Source of the DNA: Aquimarina mytili
GTDB lineage: Bacteria; Bacteroidota; Bacteroidia; Flavobacteriales; Flavobacteriaceae
Assembly (NCBI RefSeq): GCF_016735115.1
Contig: NZ_JAERQJ010000002.1
Location: 124,001 to 188,000, forward strand
Length of the DNA: 64,000 nucleotides
Direction: 5' to 3'
Within the stretch, counting starts at the first letter, position 1. Every line of letters starts with the position of its first letter. Shown here piece by piece: positions 17,625 to 26,706 of this stretch. The position numbers and the translations under genes are program-made. The notes under the pieces were generated by a model, which was not told the DNA's origin, ran no database searches, and worked only from the letters and a program-made list of their open reading frames with translations.

Positions 17625-18998
17625 ATGTCTTTTGGAATAAAAAACTTAAAATTTCTTTTCAACCAGGTTGATATTTCTAGTATTGTTTTGTTCAGAATTG
17701 CTTTTGGATTTATAATGTTTATAGAAGTTTTGAGGTATTTTGATCATAATTGGATTTCCCGTTATTGGATTGATGTCAATACTAATTTTCCATTTTGGCC
17801 ATTTTTATCCTTAAGACCGCTTGGTGGTGATGGTATGTATTTTCTTTTTATTCTTTTAGGAATACTATCAATCTTTATTATGATAGGCTTCTTATATCGC
17901 ATAAGTATTACGCTTTTCTTTATGAGCTTTACCTATATGTTCTTACTTGAACAAGCTCGATATCTAAACCATTTTTATCTAATTGTTTTACTAAGCTTTG
18001 TTTTGATATTTATTCCTGCTCACAAAAGTTTTTCTTTAGATACCTTATGGCAAAAGCATATACGATCTAAATACATTTCGCTTTGGTGTTTATGGCTTAT
18101 ACGCTTTATGATTGGAGTTCCATTTTTCTTTGGCGGAATTGCAAAAATAAATCCTGATTGGTTAGCTGGACAACCCTTGCAAATGTGGTTATCTGATGAT
18201 ACTGATTTTCCTCTTATTGGTCGTTTTTTCACAGAAAAATGGATGATTCTAATTATGTCATATTCGGGATTGCTTGTAGACATATTATTGGTTCCCATGC
18301 TTTTATTTAAGCGTACCAGAATTTGGGGATTTTTGATAGGAGTTTTATTTCATCTCATGAATTCAAAATTGTTTACCATCGGTATTTTTCCTTGGTTTAT
18401 GATCGCATCTACAACAATATTTTTCCCACCAAACTGGCCAAGAACGGTGTTGAACAAAATTTTAAGAAAAAAATGGCTGCAAAATGATACGATCGTAAAA
18501 CCAAAAAGCGCTGTCGTTGTAAAATCTGAAAAGCACACAATTATAGCATTAAGTATCTGGGTGCTGCTCATGATTTTTATACCATTACGACATTTTTTAA
18601 TTCCAGGTAACGTTAGTTGGACCGAAGAAGGACATAAATACGCCTGGCATATGAAATTAAGGTCAAAGAAAGGGAAAGGCGTATTTATTGTTAAAGCAAA
18701 AGATAATAGTTTTACTGACACATTAGTGCTATCAAAACAATTACCAAGATGGCAGTATAGAGTTGCCGTTACAAAACCATCTATAATTTGGCAAATTGCA
18801 AATTTAATTCGAAGAGATTATTTAAAACAAGGAAAAGAGGTTGCTGTGTATGCAGATATTAAAGCAAGATTAAACGGAAGGCCGTATCAACAATTTATTG
18901 ATCCAGAAGTAGATATTTCTACAGAACCTTTTCCTATATGGAAAGCAGATTGGATTGTGCCATTATCTTCTGCATTACCTACCCATGCACCTCAATAA
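17625..18998 (+). CDS. HTTM / vitamin K-dependent carboxylase-like membrane protein
   Basis: This 457-residue protein has about seven to nine transmembrane segments. The characteristic horizontally transferred TM (HTTM) pattern is seen: LFRIAFGFIMFIEVLRYF, RYLNHFYLIVLLSF, FMIGVPFFFGGIAKINPDWL and LFHLMNSKLFTIGIFPW. These match bacterial homologues of gamma-glutamyl carboxylase, including the conserved FFFGGIAKINPDWLAGQP loop. The C-terminal 110 residues form a soluble beta-rich domain. The substrate in bacteria without vitamin K-dependent proteins is unknown. Confidence 0.85.
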   Translation: MSFGIKNLKFLFNQVDISSIVLFRIAFGFIMFIEVLRYFDHNWISRYWIDVNTNFPFWPFLSLRPLGGDGMYFLFILLGILSIFIMIGFLYRISITLFFMSFTYMFLLEQARYLNHFYLIVLLSFVLIFIPAHKSFSLDTLWQKHIRSKYISLWCLWLIRFMIGVPFFFGGIAKINPDWLAGQPLQMWLSDDTDFPLIGRFFTEKWMILIMSYSGLLVDILLVPMLLFKRTRIWGFLIGVLFHLMNSKLFTIGIFPWFMIASTTIFFPPNWPRTVLNKILRKKWLQNDTIVKPKSAVVVKSEKHTIIALSIWVLLMIFIPLRHFLIPGNVSWTEEGHKYAWHMKLRSKKGKGVFIVKAKDNSFTDTLVLSKQLPRWQYRVAVTKPSIIWQIANLIRRDYLKQGKEVAVYADIKARLNGRPYQQFIDPEVDISTEPFPIWKADWIVPLSSALPTHAPQ

Positions 18999-19069
18999 CG
19001 AAACACACCAATAGTAATACGCGATCAAAAAATCGGTAAGGATAGTAAAATACAATTCACGAAACTCAT

Positions 19070-19291
19070 TTAATTAATATTCTCTTCACCTTCTTCTAAA
19101 TCATCTGATGCAAATAATTCTCCATTACCTGCAATAGCAAACTGATCTCTTTTGGAACCATATCCAAAGTTGGATGAACGTCGATATTTGTTTTGGAAGT
19201 CCGCAAAGCGTCTTTTTCTCGAAGTTTTTTCTTTTTTACTCATAATTCTAAAACTTTTAGAGTGATTACTTGGCTGACGATCGTTTACCAT
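19070..19291 (-). CDS. Small basic-acidic protein, function unknown
   Basis: The gene encodes 73 residues, or 57 if the internal ATG at 19243 is used. The first part is highly basic (SKKEKTSRKRRFADFQNKYR). The middle is aromatic and glycine-rich (RSSNFGYGSKRDQFAIAGNG) and the end is acidic (DDLEEGEENIN). The upstream sequence of the first ATG is A-rich, as is usual for Flavobacteriia, which favours the longer form slightly. It has no signal or membrane segment. Composition suggests a nucleic-acid- or ribosome-associated protein, but this is a guess. Confidence 0.55.
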   Translation of the reverse strand: MVNDRQPSNHSKSFRIMSKKEKTSRKRRFADFQNKYRRSSNFGYGSKRDQFAIAGNGELFASDDLEEGEENIN

Positions 19292-19524
19292 TCTAATTTA
19301 TTACTTTTTTTTATTTTAATCTACTCATTTGCTTCACTTTATATTTATTTTATGAAAATAGGCACTACGAATGGAGCTCAAAATTATATTTTAAAAAATG
19401 AAAGTGATAGCACGAAAATCCCTTAACAGAGAAGGATATCCTCTTCTATACTATTATGATTTATGCAAAACCCTTGGAATGATTCTTGATAATTTTTACC
19501 TTTAAAACAATTAAAATATACCCC

Positions 19525-20112
19525 ATGAAAGTTTTTCTTAATATTCTACTTACTGTAATTATTACACAAGGTTTCTGCCAGGATCTTACTCCAAATACAA
19601 CGGGTTTAAATACTAATCCAAATTCGGAACTATCCTTAATTAATGATTTTAAAGGTTTGGATATTGATATAGAAAACTCAAAAGTAACCTTCGATTTTAT
19701 TCATGAAAACACCTCGGGTACTATTAGCGGATTAGATTTTAGAATTGATTTTAACCCCAGTGATCCTGAAAATGCCGTTTTTAAAGGCTCTGCTCTAGTA
19801 AAAACAATCGATACAGATAATTTTTTAAGAGATGGTCACTTGATGTGGGAAAAATTCTTTTACAAGAAAAAATATCCAAAAATCACATTTACCAGCACAC
19901 AAGTTGTTGAATTTGAAAACAATACTTTTAAAGTTATAGGAAACCTTACCATAAAAGGTATCCAAAAAGAGGTCATAATCACTTTTAACCTTAATGATAA
20001 ACTATTATTAGGCAAAACTACCATCCACACTAGTGATTATGGAGTGAATATTTTTGATGAACGCCAAAAGAATGAGCTAGATATACAGTTTCATTTTCCG
20101 ATTCTTAAATAA
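19525..20112 (+). CDS. YceI-family lipid-binding periplasmic protein
   Basis: From the ATG at 19525 the protein has 195 residues and a signal peptide (MKVFLNILLTVIITQGFCQ). The YceI fold is seen in VTFDFIHENTSGTISGLDFR, VKTIDTDNFLRDGHLMWEKF, YPKITFTSTQV and the strand FKVIGNLTIKGIQKEVII. YceI proteins bind polyisoprenoid lipids in the periplasm. An upstream in-frame ATG at 19486 would bury the signal peptide behind 13 residues and was rejected. Confidence 0.88.
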   Translation: MKVFLNILLTVIITQGFCQDLTPNTTGLNTNPNSELSLINDFKGLDIDIENSKVTFDFIHENTSGTISGLDFRIDFNPSDPENAVFKGSALVKTIDTDNFLRDGHLMWEKFFYKKKYPKITFTSTQVVEFENNTFKVIGNLTIKGIQKEVIITFNLNDKLLLGKTTIHTSDYGVNIFDERQKNELDIQFHFPILK

Positions 20113-20130
20113 AAAGAATACGATTGCATC

Positions 20131-20670
20131 TTATACATTCAGAATAAATGCAGAATACATCCCATGGTTTGATATTGAAATCTGAATATCACTTTCTTTT
20201 TTGTTTATATACACCATAGGAATCCTATTTGTATCTTTTTGTATAAAAATTGATGCCTGGATATTTAATTTTTGACGAATACTTTGTGTTAAGGATTGGT
20301 ATATATCTGTATCTTTTTTACATATTGAAGAATAGTAATTATTTCTTGGAGATTTTGCGGTAGTATGTATATAATATTGTGTCATCTCTGATTCAGTATA
20401 ATATAAGTGACGATCAATACTGACCATACCGTCTAACGCACATTTAAAATCTTTAGGGTTAAGTTTTGGAGGCAATGAAAAACGTCTTTGATGCCCCTTA
20501 TATGCCGCCTCTTTCATACTCCAAAACAACCATACTTGTAGTTCAGGATCTTTTGAGGATAGAATATATTTTTGTTCTGTAGTTGTAAAGATTTTTTGTA
20601 ACCAGCCTTTTCGTTGCCAATTACTTTGTTTTTTGGCTAATTGTAGATCTATAATATCATTACCAATCAT
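20131..20670 (-). CDS. 4'-phosphopantetheinyl transferase superfamily protein
   Basis: The 179-residue enzyme starts with MIGNDIIDLQ and carries the Mg-binding WSMKEAAYKGHQRRF motif typical of Sfp/AcpS-type transferases. It would attach the phosphopantetheine arm of coenzyme A to the ACP encoded immediately upstream, whose stop overlaps its start (ATGA). It is the last gene of the polyketide/fatty-acid operon. A dedicated transferase for a dedicated ACP is common in secondary metabolite clusters. Confidence 0.9.
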   Translation of the reverse strand: MIGNDIIDLQLAKKQSNWQRKGWLQKIFTTTEQKYILSSKDPELQVWLFWSMKEAAYKGHQRRFSLPPKLNPKDFKCALDGMVSIDRHLYYTESEMTQYYIHTTAKSPRNNYYSSICKKDTDIYQSLTQSIRQKLNIQASIFIQKDTNRIPMVYINKKESDIQISISNHGMYSAFILNV

Positions 20671-20921
20671 TTCGAAGCTAATTTACCTTCAATAACTTCT
20701 AGAGAAGCTTTTACGGTCAGCATTTTTTCCATAGCCTCGTTATCAATCTCAATATCAAACTCATCTTCGACATCTAAAACAACATCTACCAAATTGGCCG
20801 AATTAATCTCAAGATCTTTAATGAAATCTGTGTCTTGATTTAGATTCTTAAATCCTTCTTGGTTTTGTACATAAGGTTCTATGATTGTTTTTAATTTGGC
20901 TAGCAATTCTTCTTTTGTCAT
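20667..20921 (-). CDS. Acyl carrier protein
   Basis: The 84-residue acidic protein has the ACP pattern DTDFIKDLEINSANLVDVVL, with the modifiable Ser41 in EINSANL rather than the usual DSL. EDEFDIEIDNEAMEKM follows in helix three. It would carry acyl chains for the ketosynthase, dehydratase and reductase of this operon. Its stop overlaps the transferase start by 4 bases. The altered Ser context suggests a specialised rather than housekeeping ACP. Confidence 0.93.
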   Translation of the reverse strand: MTKEELLAKLKTIIEPYVQNQEGFKNLNQDTDFIKDLEINSANLVDVVLDVEDEFDIEIDNEAMEKMLTVKASLEVIEGKLASK

Positions 20922-20930
20922 AAATATGTT

Positions 20931-22202
20931 TTAATACTTTTTAAAGATAACACAAGCATTTACATCTCCAAATCCAAAACTAGCTTTTGCGATAATATTT
21001 GGAGAAAAATTGATTGTTTTTGTTGGAATACGATCCCTAGGTACTAAAGAAGCTATCTCTGGATTAAGATCTTCGCAATTTACATTTCCAAAAATGAAGT
21101 TTTCTTTAAGTTGTAGTACAGTAGCGACACTTTCAATACTTCCTGAAGCTGCAAGACAATGACCAACCATACTCTTCAACGAATTGATATACGGAAAATC
21201 GTTTCCTTTTAGACCTAATGCTTCACACCAATTTTGTATTTCGGCACTATCCTTTGTTGTTGCTGTTAAATGCCCATTTATAGCATCAATATCTTCAGGA
21301 TAAATTCCAGAGTTTTTGATCGCACTTTGTATACAATGTTGAACGGCAATACTATTAGGAGCAGTCATACTTCCACCATTACGCTGCCCACCACTATTTA
21401 TAGTGCCTCCAAGAATTTCGGCATATATGGTCGCACCTCTTTTTTGAGCGCTATCAAGACTTTCTATTACCAAAGCTCCTGCTCCACTTCCGGGTACAAA
21501 TCCACTGGCAGATGCACTCATTGGTCTTGAAGCTTGAGTTGGGTTATCGTTGTATTTATAAGGTAAAATACGCATGGCGTCAAATCCTCCCCATACGTAA
21601 GGTCCACTATCACTTGTACTACCCGCCAGAATAACTTCGGCATTACCTGAGGCAATGCGATCATAGGCCATCAAAATAGCTTCGGTTCCTGTACTACATG
21701 CAGAGGAGTTTGTTGTTACTATGTTGCCGCAACCCAACTTGCCACCTAAAAATGCACTAATACCACTGGCCATAGTTTGAATTACAGTATTACTCCCCAA
21801 TCGTCTTACATTACCCTCATCCACTTTATAAATTGCTTCACGGAATTTATCCACACCAAGAATACCTGTTCCAAAAATCACGCCCGTGTTCCATAAAGGA
21901 GTTTCAGAATTAGACACATAAAATCCCGCATCTTTCCAAGCATCAACTCCAGCAATTACCCCATATTCCATCCCGGTTGCTTTTAAACCTCGAAGCTCAA
22001 CACTATTAAAGTAATTGTTTAGGTGTTCTTCTTTATAAATAGGAAAACCAGCAATTTGGCACGAAAAAGATAATTCTTTAAGTTGTTTAATAAGACGAAT
22101 ACCGCTAGTACCTTTCTGAATTGAACTTTTAAATTCTGAAATGGTCATTCCATTTGGAGATGCTATTCCCAATCCCGTTATAACAACTCGTCTTCTATAC
22201 AT
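20931..22202 (-). CDS. Beta-ketoacyl-ACP synthase (FabF-like)
   Basis: The 423-residue condensing enzyme has the full Cys-His-His set: Cys169 in TNSSACSTGTEAI, His311 in NGHLTATTKDS and His348 in SMVGHCLAASG. The length and motifs match the FabF/KAS II family, including the GFGDVNAC C terminus. It should extend ACP-bound acyl chains with malonyl-ACP. It stands between the alpha/beta hydrolase and ACP genes with 2- and 9-base gaps. It is likely the chain-elongating enzyme that builds the starter for the type III PKS (inference). Confidence 0.92.
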   Translation of the reverse strand: MYRRRVVITGLGIASPNGMTISEFKSSIQKGTSGIRLIKQLKELSFSCQIAGFPIYKEEHLNNYFNSVELRGLKATGMEYGVIAGVDAWKDAGFYVSNSETPLWNTGVIFGTGILGVDKFREAIYKVDEGNVRRLGSNTVIQTMASGISAFLGGKLGCGNIVTTNSSACSTGTEAILMAYDRIASGNAEVILAGSTSDSGPYVWGGFDAMRILPYKYNDNPTQASRPMSASASGFVPGSGAGALVIESLDSAQKRGATIYAEILGGTINSGGQRNGGSMTAPNSIAVQHCIQSAIKNSGIYPEDIDAINGHLTATTKDSAEIQNWCEALGLKGNDFPYINSLKSMVGHCLAASGSIESVATVLQLKENFIFGNVNCEDLNPEIASLVPRDRIPTKTINFSPNIIAKASFGFGDVNACVIFKKY

Positions 22203-22204
22203 TT

Positions 22205-23092
22205 TTAAATAGCATTAGCAATTGAAATAATTTTATCTATTGCCGCTTTGGCCTCTGACATTATTGGTAAAATAGGCCAAACATGTGGCATATTTTGTCC
22301 TACGATTACTTCAATCTCGACGCCTTCTTTCTTTGCTTTGTTAGTAAACAACTCCTGATCGGGAGTAAAAATGTCTAATTCTGCACTAAACATATGTATG
22401 GGTGGAAAATTTCTAAGCGACCCATTAATTGGTGAAATTATTGAATCTGTAAGCGGAATGTCTTCTAACAGCATTCTTTTAGCAGATATCACACCATTAT
22501 AACTTAGAATTGGATCTAAAACATCTATCTCTTTAATCTTTGGATTGGTAAGCGATGCATCTATCAATGGTGAAATAGGAATTAATCGATTTGGAAGATC
22601 AATATTTTCTTTTATTAATCGCTGCGTTAGGGTTAAGATTAAATTTCCACCGGCAGAATCTCCTATCAGTATTATTTTATTGGGATCAAATTCTTTTATA
22701 GCCTCTAGGTATGCATTAAATACATTTTCTGTTACTTCTTTTATCTTATATTCCGGTGCCTTAGGATAATCTATCATCCATGCAGTTGCTTTTGCACCCT
22801 TTGCAATTTTTGAAAGTGCTATCCAATTCTCTCTTGTTGGCCCATAGACAAAGGCTCCACCATGGCAATAAAAAAACAGTATATCTGTATTTTCATTTTT
22901 GGGGGTTATGCTTGTTATCGATGTTTCTCCAACTTTTTTAGTATACAATATGCTTCCAGACAATAACCATTTACCAGGACGCAGTATATTTTGTTTTCTC
23001 TTCTTTTTATAATCTATAGGATCCTTAGACCAGGAATGCTTCTCCCCTTTTAATTTAAGTACTAACTTCACTAAAGAATATCCAAAACTCAT
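22205..23092 (-). CDS. Alpha/beta hydrolase (hormone-sensitive-lipase type)
   Basis: The 295-residue hydrolase has the oxyanion-hole motif YCHGGAFVYG and nucleophile Ser146 in GDSAGGNL. A catalytic Asp is likely in AELDIFTPDQE and the His in NMPHVWPI. These mark the HSL (esterase family IV) group. Inside the operon it may release or transfer an acyl or polyketide chain, or trim an ester in the product. It lies 2 bases upstream of the ketosynthase gene. Confidence 0.88.
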   Translation of the reverse strand: MSFGYSLVKLVLKLKGEKHSWSKDPIDYKKKRKQNILRPGKWLLSGSILYTKKVGETSITSITPKNENTDILFFYCHGGAFVYGPTRENWIALSKIAKGAKATAWMIDYPKAPEYKIKEVTENVFNAYLEAIKEFDPNKIILIGDSAGGNLILTLTQRLIKENIDLPNRLIPISPLIDASLTNPKIKEIDVLDPILSYNGVISAKRMLLEDIPLTDSIISPINGSLRNFPPIHMFSAELDIFTPDQELFTNKAKKEGVEIEVIVGQNMPHVWPILPIMSEAKAAIDKIISIANAI

Positions 23093-23109
23093 TTTATATC
23101 TTCTATCTA

Positions 23110-23547
23110 TTATTTTTCAAATGCTACACCAGCAACAACTCCTTTTGCAACTAGTTCATTTTTAGTGTTATACATTGAAACATTGCATTTTAATTTACTA
23201 AACCTAAAATATACCTTTTCAGAAACTACAATAACTCTTTCCCCCGGAAAAACAGGTTTATAAAAACTCATTTCATTACTACTCATGGCAACACCGATAG
23301 TTTCTCTATTCCATTTATCTTTTAAAAGATGAATTCCAAAACAAGCCATACCTATCTGTGCCATGCATTCGGTAAGTATTACTCCGGGAGTAACAGGATG
23401 ATCCCTAAAATGTCCTTCATAAAAATACTCATCATTTTTAAAGGTATAGGCTCCTTTAATATGATCATCATCGATCTCCAGGATTTCATCAACAAACAAA
23501 AAGGGTTTGCTATATGGTAATTCTTCTATGATATCGGGTCTAATCAA
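23110..23547 (-). CDS. 3-hydroxyacyl-ACP dehydratase (FabZ-like hotdog)
   Basis: The 145-residue hotdog-fold protein has the FabZ-like sequence LPYSKPFLFVDEI, GHFRDHPVTPGVILTECMAQ with the catalytic His in GHF, and FYKPVFPGERVIV. The FabZ Glu position is occupied by the Glu of LTECMAQ. The start is a TTG codon; no ATG is available before the first conserved strand. It would dehydrate 3-hydroxyacyl-ACP in the chain-building cycle. It lies 18 bases upstream of the hydrolase gene. Confidence 0.88.
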   Translation of the reverse strand: MIRPDIIEELPYSKPFLFVDEILEIDDDHIKGAYTFKNDEYFYEGHFRDHPVTPGVILTECMAQIGMACFGIHLLKDKWNRETIGVAMSSNEMSFYKPVFPGERVIVVSEKVYFRFSKLKCNVSMYNTKNELVAKGVVAGVAFEK

Positions 23548-23558
23548 AATTCACTTCT

Positions 23559-24044
23559 TTAAAATGCACAACCATTGGGTAGTGGTTGCATTGTCTCTAA
23601 TTGGCTTGCAAATGTTTTATCCAGGATACTTTCCTGAAATCCATTTTGAACACTGCCTGCGAATATGTTATCACTATACCCAGTAGTATTCATATGTACT
23701 CGTACAAATACCTTTTGATCTTTGGTAATGGCAACCGGACCCCCAGATCGAACAAAAGGCTGCTCATCTACATGACTATGTGCGAGAATTCTTCTATATA
23801 TCAAATCTCCTTCTTCAGAAATTACTTCCCACCAATTTGCATATTGATTGCAACCTGTATCGGGACTTTGAACACCTACACTAAATGTATATTTATTTTC
23901 TTCGCCTGTTGCCACAACACTCATTACCTTTACTACTTCAATAATATTCATATCCGGAATATTATTTTCTGCTGTAGTATTATCTTCCTTGCATGAAAAC
24001 GTATATAAGATCAAAGGAAAACAAAAGATGCATATGTTTTTCAT
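23559..24044 (-). CDS. Lipoprotein of unknown function inside the PKS operon
   Basis: The 161-residue protein has a lipobox (LILYTFSCKE, Cys18). The mature part is beta-rich with SVGVQSPDTGCNQYANWWEV, an RILAHSHVDEQPFVRSGG segment and VFVRVHMNTTGYSDN. The two Cys residues in the mature region could form a disulfide. I do not recognise the family. Its location between the dehydratase and enoyl reductase genes is unexpected for a biosynthetic operon. It may bind or export the product at the envelope. Confidence 0.75.
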   Translation of the reverse strand: MKNICIFCFPLILYTFSCKEDNTTAENNIPDMNIIEVVKVMSVVATGEENKYTFSVGVQSPDTGCNQYANWWEVISEEGDLIYRRILAHSHVDEQPFVRSGGPVAITKDQKVFVRVHMNTTGYSDNIFAGSVQNGFQESILDKTFASQLETMQPLPNGCAF

Positions 24045-24056
24045 TTTTAACGTATT

Positions 24057-24845
24057 TTAATTTAAATGCTCCCCTCCATTTACCGGAATCACACAACCAT
24101 TGATCCAAGATGCCTCCTTTTTACACAATAAATATACGGCATTCGCAACATCTTTAGGTGTAGTAATCCTATTATAAGGGTTCCGTTGTATGCTATGTTC
24201 TATAATTTTCTTATAACCAGGTATCATTCGTAAGGATTGTGTATTCACGGCTCCCGGTTGCAAACAATTCGCTCTAATTCCATAAGGAGCAAATTCTAAA
24301 GCTATACTTCGCGTAATAGCTTCTAGCGCTACTTTTGCTGCAGAAACTGCGGCATAATTCTTCCATGCTTTGGTATTACCTTCACTGGTAAATGAAATCA
24401 CACGCGCATCATCAGTAAATAATTTAGTATCAAAAACAACCTTAACCCAATCATAAAGGCTTATTGCCATTGCATCTATTGTTAAATGAAAATCATCATT
24501 TTTTAGATTTTGGTTAGTTTCTACCATTGGTTTTAAATTTCCTTTTGCAATACTATGAATCAAAGTTTTAATTTGTCCTTGACCAAGACCTTCCTTAATT
24601 TGGATAACGGTTTCCTCTCTTTTTTCTGGTTTTAATAGATCTACATTATAAGAAAGAAAATCAACACCTAATGCTTTAATACTTTCAAAATCAGTATTAA
24701 TTTGATTCATTTCACTTTTGCGATTACGGTGCACTACAATAATATTCATACCATGCATAGCAAGTTTTTTTGCAGTAGCCAATCCTAAACCAGTACTACC
24801 ACCAAGTATCAAGCCCCATTGATTATTTAAAAATTCCTTGCTCAT
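24057..24845 (-). CDS. SDR-type enoyl-ACP reductase (FabL/FabI-like)
   Basis: The ATG at 24845 gives 262 residues; a GTG two codons upstream is an alternative. The SDR motif GGSTGLGLATAKK binds the nucleotide. The active site reads NYAAVSAAKVALEAITRS, a Tyr-x6-Lys spacing characteristic of enoyl-ACP reductases rather than the Tyr-x3-Lys of ketoreductases. IHSIAKGNLKPM is like FabL/FabI. No second SDR for ketoreduction is seen in the operon, so the housekeeping FabG may be shared. Confidence 0.82.
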   Translation of the reverse strand: MSKEFLNNQWGLILGGSTGLGLATAKKLAMHGMNIIVVHRNRKSEMNQINTDFESIKALGVDFLSYNVDLLKPEKREETVIQIKEGLGQGQIKTLIHSIAKGNLKPMVETNQNLKNDDFHLTIDAMAISLYDWVKVVFDTKLFTDDARVISFTSEGNTKAWKNYAAVSAAKVALEAITRSIALEFAPYGIRANCLQPGAVNTQSLRMIPGYKKIIEHSIQRNPYNRITTPKDVANAVYLLCKKEASWINGCVIPVNGGEHLN

Positions 24846-24905
24846 AAACACTCTTTGTTTTAAACCTTTTCTTTAAAAAGAATAAATTTGCATACTTATG
24901 TACAC

Positions 24906-25958
24906 TTACCATTCAATTAATACTCGCTGTGCTGAAAATCCTGGACCAAAACTCAGTATCAAACCTGTTTCACCTTGCTTAGGATTTCGTTCTAAAAAAC
25001 GTTCTAAAACATATAAGACTGTAGCACTGCTCATGTTACCATAGTCCTTTAAAACAGCCTTTGTATCATCTATATTTTTACCAAGATGCCCAAAAAGTTC
25101 TTCAACAGTTTGCACAATTTTTTTTCCGCCAGGATGAAATATAAGATGATCTATATTTTCAATTTTTGTATTGTACTTTTTCAAAAAAGGATGAATCACA
25201 TTTGGAAAATGCTCTGCAATTTTTGAAGGTACTTCGGGATCTAACACCATTTGCAATCCGCCATTGGTCATTTTAAAACCCATCATTTTCGTTGCATCAT
25301 AAAAATGATACATCTCATCGCCTATTATTTTAGGTCCACTACTATCTTCTTCTGAAGACAATAGCGCACAAGCAGCACCATCTCCAAAAATTGCTGCACT
25401 AACCATATTTGTCATACTATGATCATCTAGCTGAAAAGTAGCTGTAGGTGATTCTATAGCGATTACAGCGGCTCTTTTTCCTGGATTAGCTTTTAAAAAG
25501 TTTTTTGCATAAATAATTCCAGATACTCCAGCAGCGCAACCCATTTCAGTCACAGGAAGTCGTACAATATCCTGGCGCAAATCCAAATCATTTATAATAT
25601 AAGCATCTATAGAAGGAATCATAATACCTGTGCAGCTTACTGTAATAATATAATCCAAGGATTTTGCTGGCCAACCTGCTTTTTTTAAAGCTTTTTTTAA
25701 AACTGAAGTTCCTAATTTTTTAACCTCTCTTATATAGATGTCATTTTTTTCTTCGAATGATGAAGCTGTAAATACTTCTTCAATACTCATTATCCCATAA
25801 CGTTTATCTACTGCTGCATTCTCGAATATTTTAAGGACTTTACGCCTGTAACGGTCTTCTTCTCCCGATAACCATTGAGAAACAAAAGGTAATATTTCTT
25901 TGGTTTCTCTCATATATTGAGGTAACTGCTTGGTTACTGCGGCAATTCTTACTTCCAA
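24906..25958 (-). CDS. Type III polyketide synthase (chalcone-synthase-like)
   Basis: The 350-residue enzyme has the complete Cys-His-Asn triad: Cys141 in TEMGCAAGVSG, His275 in LIFHPGGKK and Asn308 in DYGNMSSATV. The C-terminal GPGFSAQRVLIEW is the usual GFGPG loop form. Bacterial members condense a fatty acyl starter with malonyl-CoA to alkylresorcinols or alkylpyrones. The start is a TTG with an AAGGAAA Shine-Dalgarno-like stretch upstream. A gap of 31 bases separates it from the methyltransferase gene upstream. Confidence 0.93.
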   Translation of the reverse strand: MEVRIAAVTKQLPQYMRETKEILPFVSQWLSGEEDRYRRKVLKIFENAAVDKRYGIMSIEEVFTASSFEEKNDIYIREVKKLGTSVLKKALKKAGWPAKSLDYIITVSCTGIMIPSIDAYIINDLDLRQDIVRLPVTEMGCAAGVSGIIYAKNFLKANPGKRAAVIAIESPTATFQLDDHSMTNMVSAAIFGDGAACALLSSEEDSSGPKIIGDEMYHFYDATKMMGFKMTNGGLQMVLDPEVPSKIAEHFPNVIHPFLKKYNTKIENIDHLIFHPGGKKIVQTVEELFGHLGKNIDDTKAVLKDYGNMSSATVLYVLERFLERNPKQGETGLILSFGPGFSAQRVLIEW

Positions 25959-25989
25959 ATTTCCTTACGTATTATTTATTATAATTTAA

Positions 25990-26706
25990 TCAATATTTTG
26001 TTTTGATAACCCAACGGTATCTAAATGCCCATCTCCAATCAATAGAGTATTGTTGAAGATTGAGTTCTTTGGCATAGTCTAACAATTCCTTCTTTTTAAA
26101 CCCCCTCTTTATCGAAACTAAACCATCATTTTTAGCAATGTATCCTTTAATAAAAAATAAACTAAATAATTTAAAAAGATAATATGCCAATTTGCTTCTA
26201 TGAAGATCATTGATAACAACACCTACAGAAGCCAATTCTACAGCCTTTCTTATAACACCCTTGATTTCTTTGCAACTAAAATGATGCAATGTAAGCGTAC
26301 ACAATATTATATCACAAGTAAGTTCTGAATTTTGAACCTTTAAAATATCATATTTATAATACGATATCTCTGGATATAAAACACTTAGTTTTTTTCCTAA
26401 TTCAAGGCTTTTTTCATTTAAATCTACACCAATTAATTTTACCGTTATATTTTTCTTTCTATAGAGATCAGCTAATACCCTTAGTATTTCACCGTCTCCA
26501 CATCCAATATCTACAATTGTCAATTCTTTGTTGAGGTCTGCATCAATCATCAGTTGATCAACCGATTTTATAGTAATACTATTCCCTCCTAATAACTTGT
26601 TTACCCGTGAGATATCGGCTAATGCAATTTTCAAGGCTTTTTCCTCTACATTAACATCATCCATTATTTCTGGTTCGTTACTTCTATGTACTAAATTTAT
26701 GAACAT
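25990..26706 (-). CDS. SAM-dependent methyltransferase
   Basis: The 238-residue class I methyltransferase has motif I in LTIVDIGCGDGEILRVLAD, an acidic ribose ligand in KLIGVDLNEKS and CDIILCTLTLHHF as motif IV. It would methylate the type III PKS product, probably on oxygen or the ring carbon. An internal Met at residue 15 is an alternative start. Its first 10 bases overlap the end of the FAD enzyme gene. The PKS/methyltransferase/flavoenzyme trio resembles the alkylresorcinol-quinone gene sets of actinobacteria. Confidence 0.88.
   Translation of the reverse strand: MFINLVHRSNEPEIMDDVNVEEKALKIALADISRVNKLLGGNSITIKSVDQLMIDADLNKELTIVDIGCGDGEILRVLADLYRKKNITVKLIGVDLNEKSLELGKKLSVLYPEISYYKYDILKVQNSELTCDIILCTLTLHHFSCKEIKGVIRKAVELASVGVVINDLHRSKLAYYLFKLFSLFFIKGYIAKNDGLVSIKRGFKKKELLDYAKELNLQQYSIDWRWAFRYRWVIKTKY

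Noticed and set aside
18350..18721. 123-codon frame opposite the HTTM gene
   Set aside because: It is the reverse of a confirmed multi-TM protein and has no independent support.
23601..23996. 131-codon frame opposite the lipoprotein gene
   Set aside because: Its content is Ile/Asn/Cys-rich and has no recognisable motif, while the minus-strand lipoprotein has a signal and operon context.
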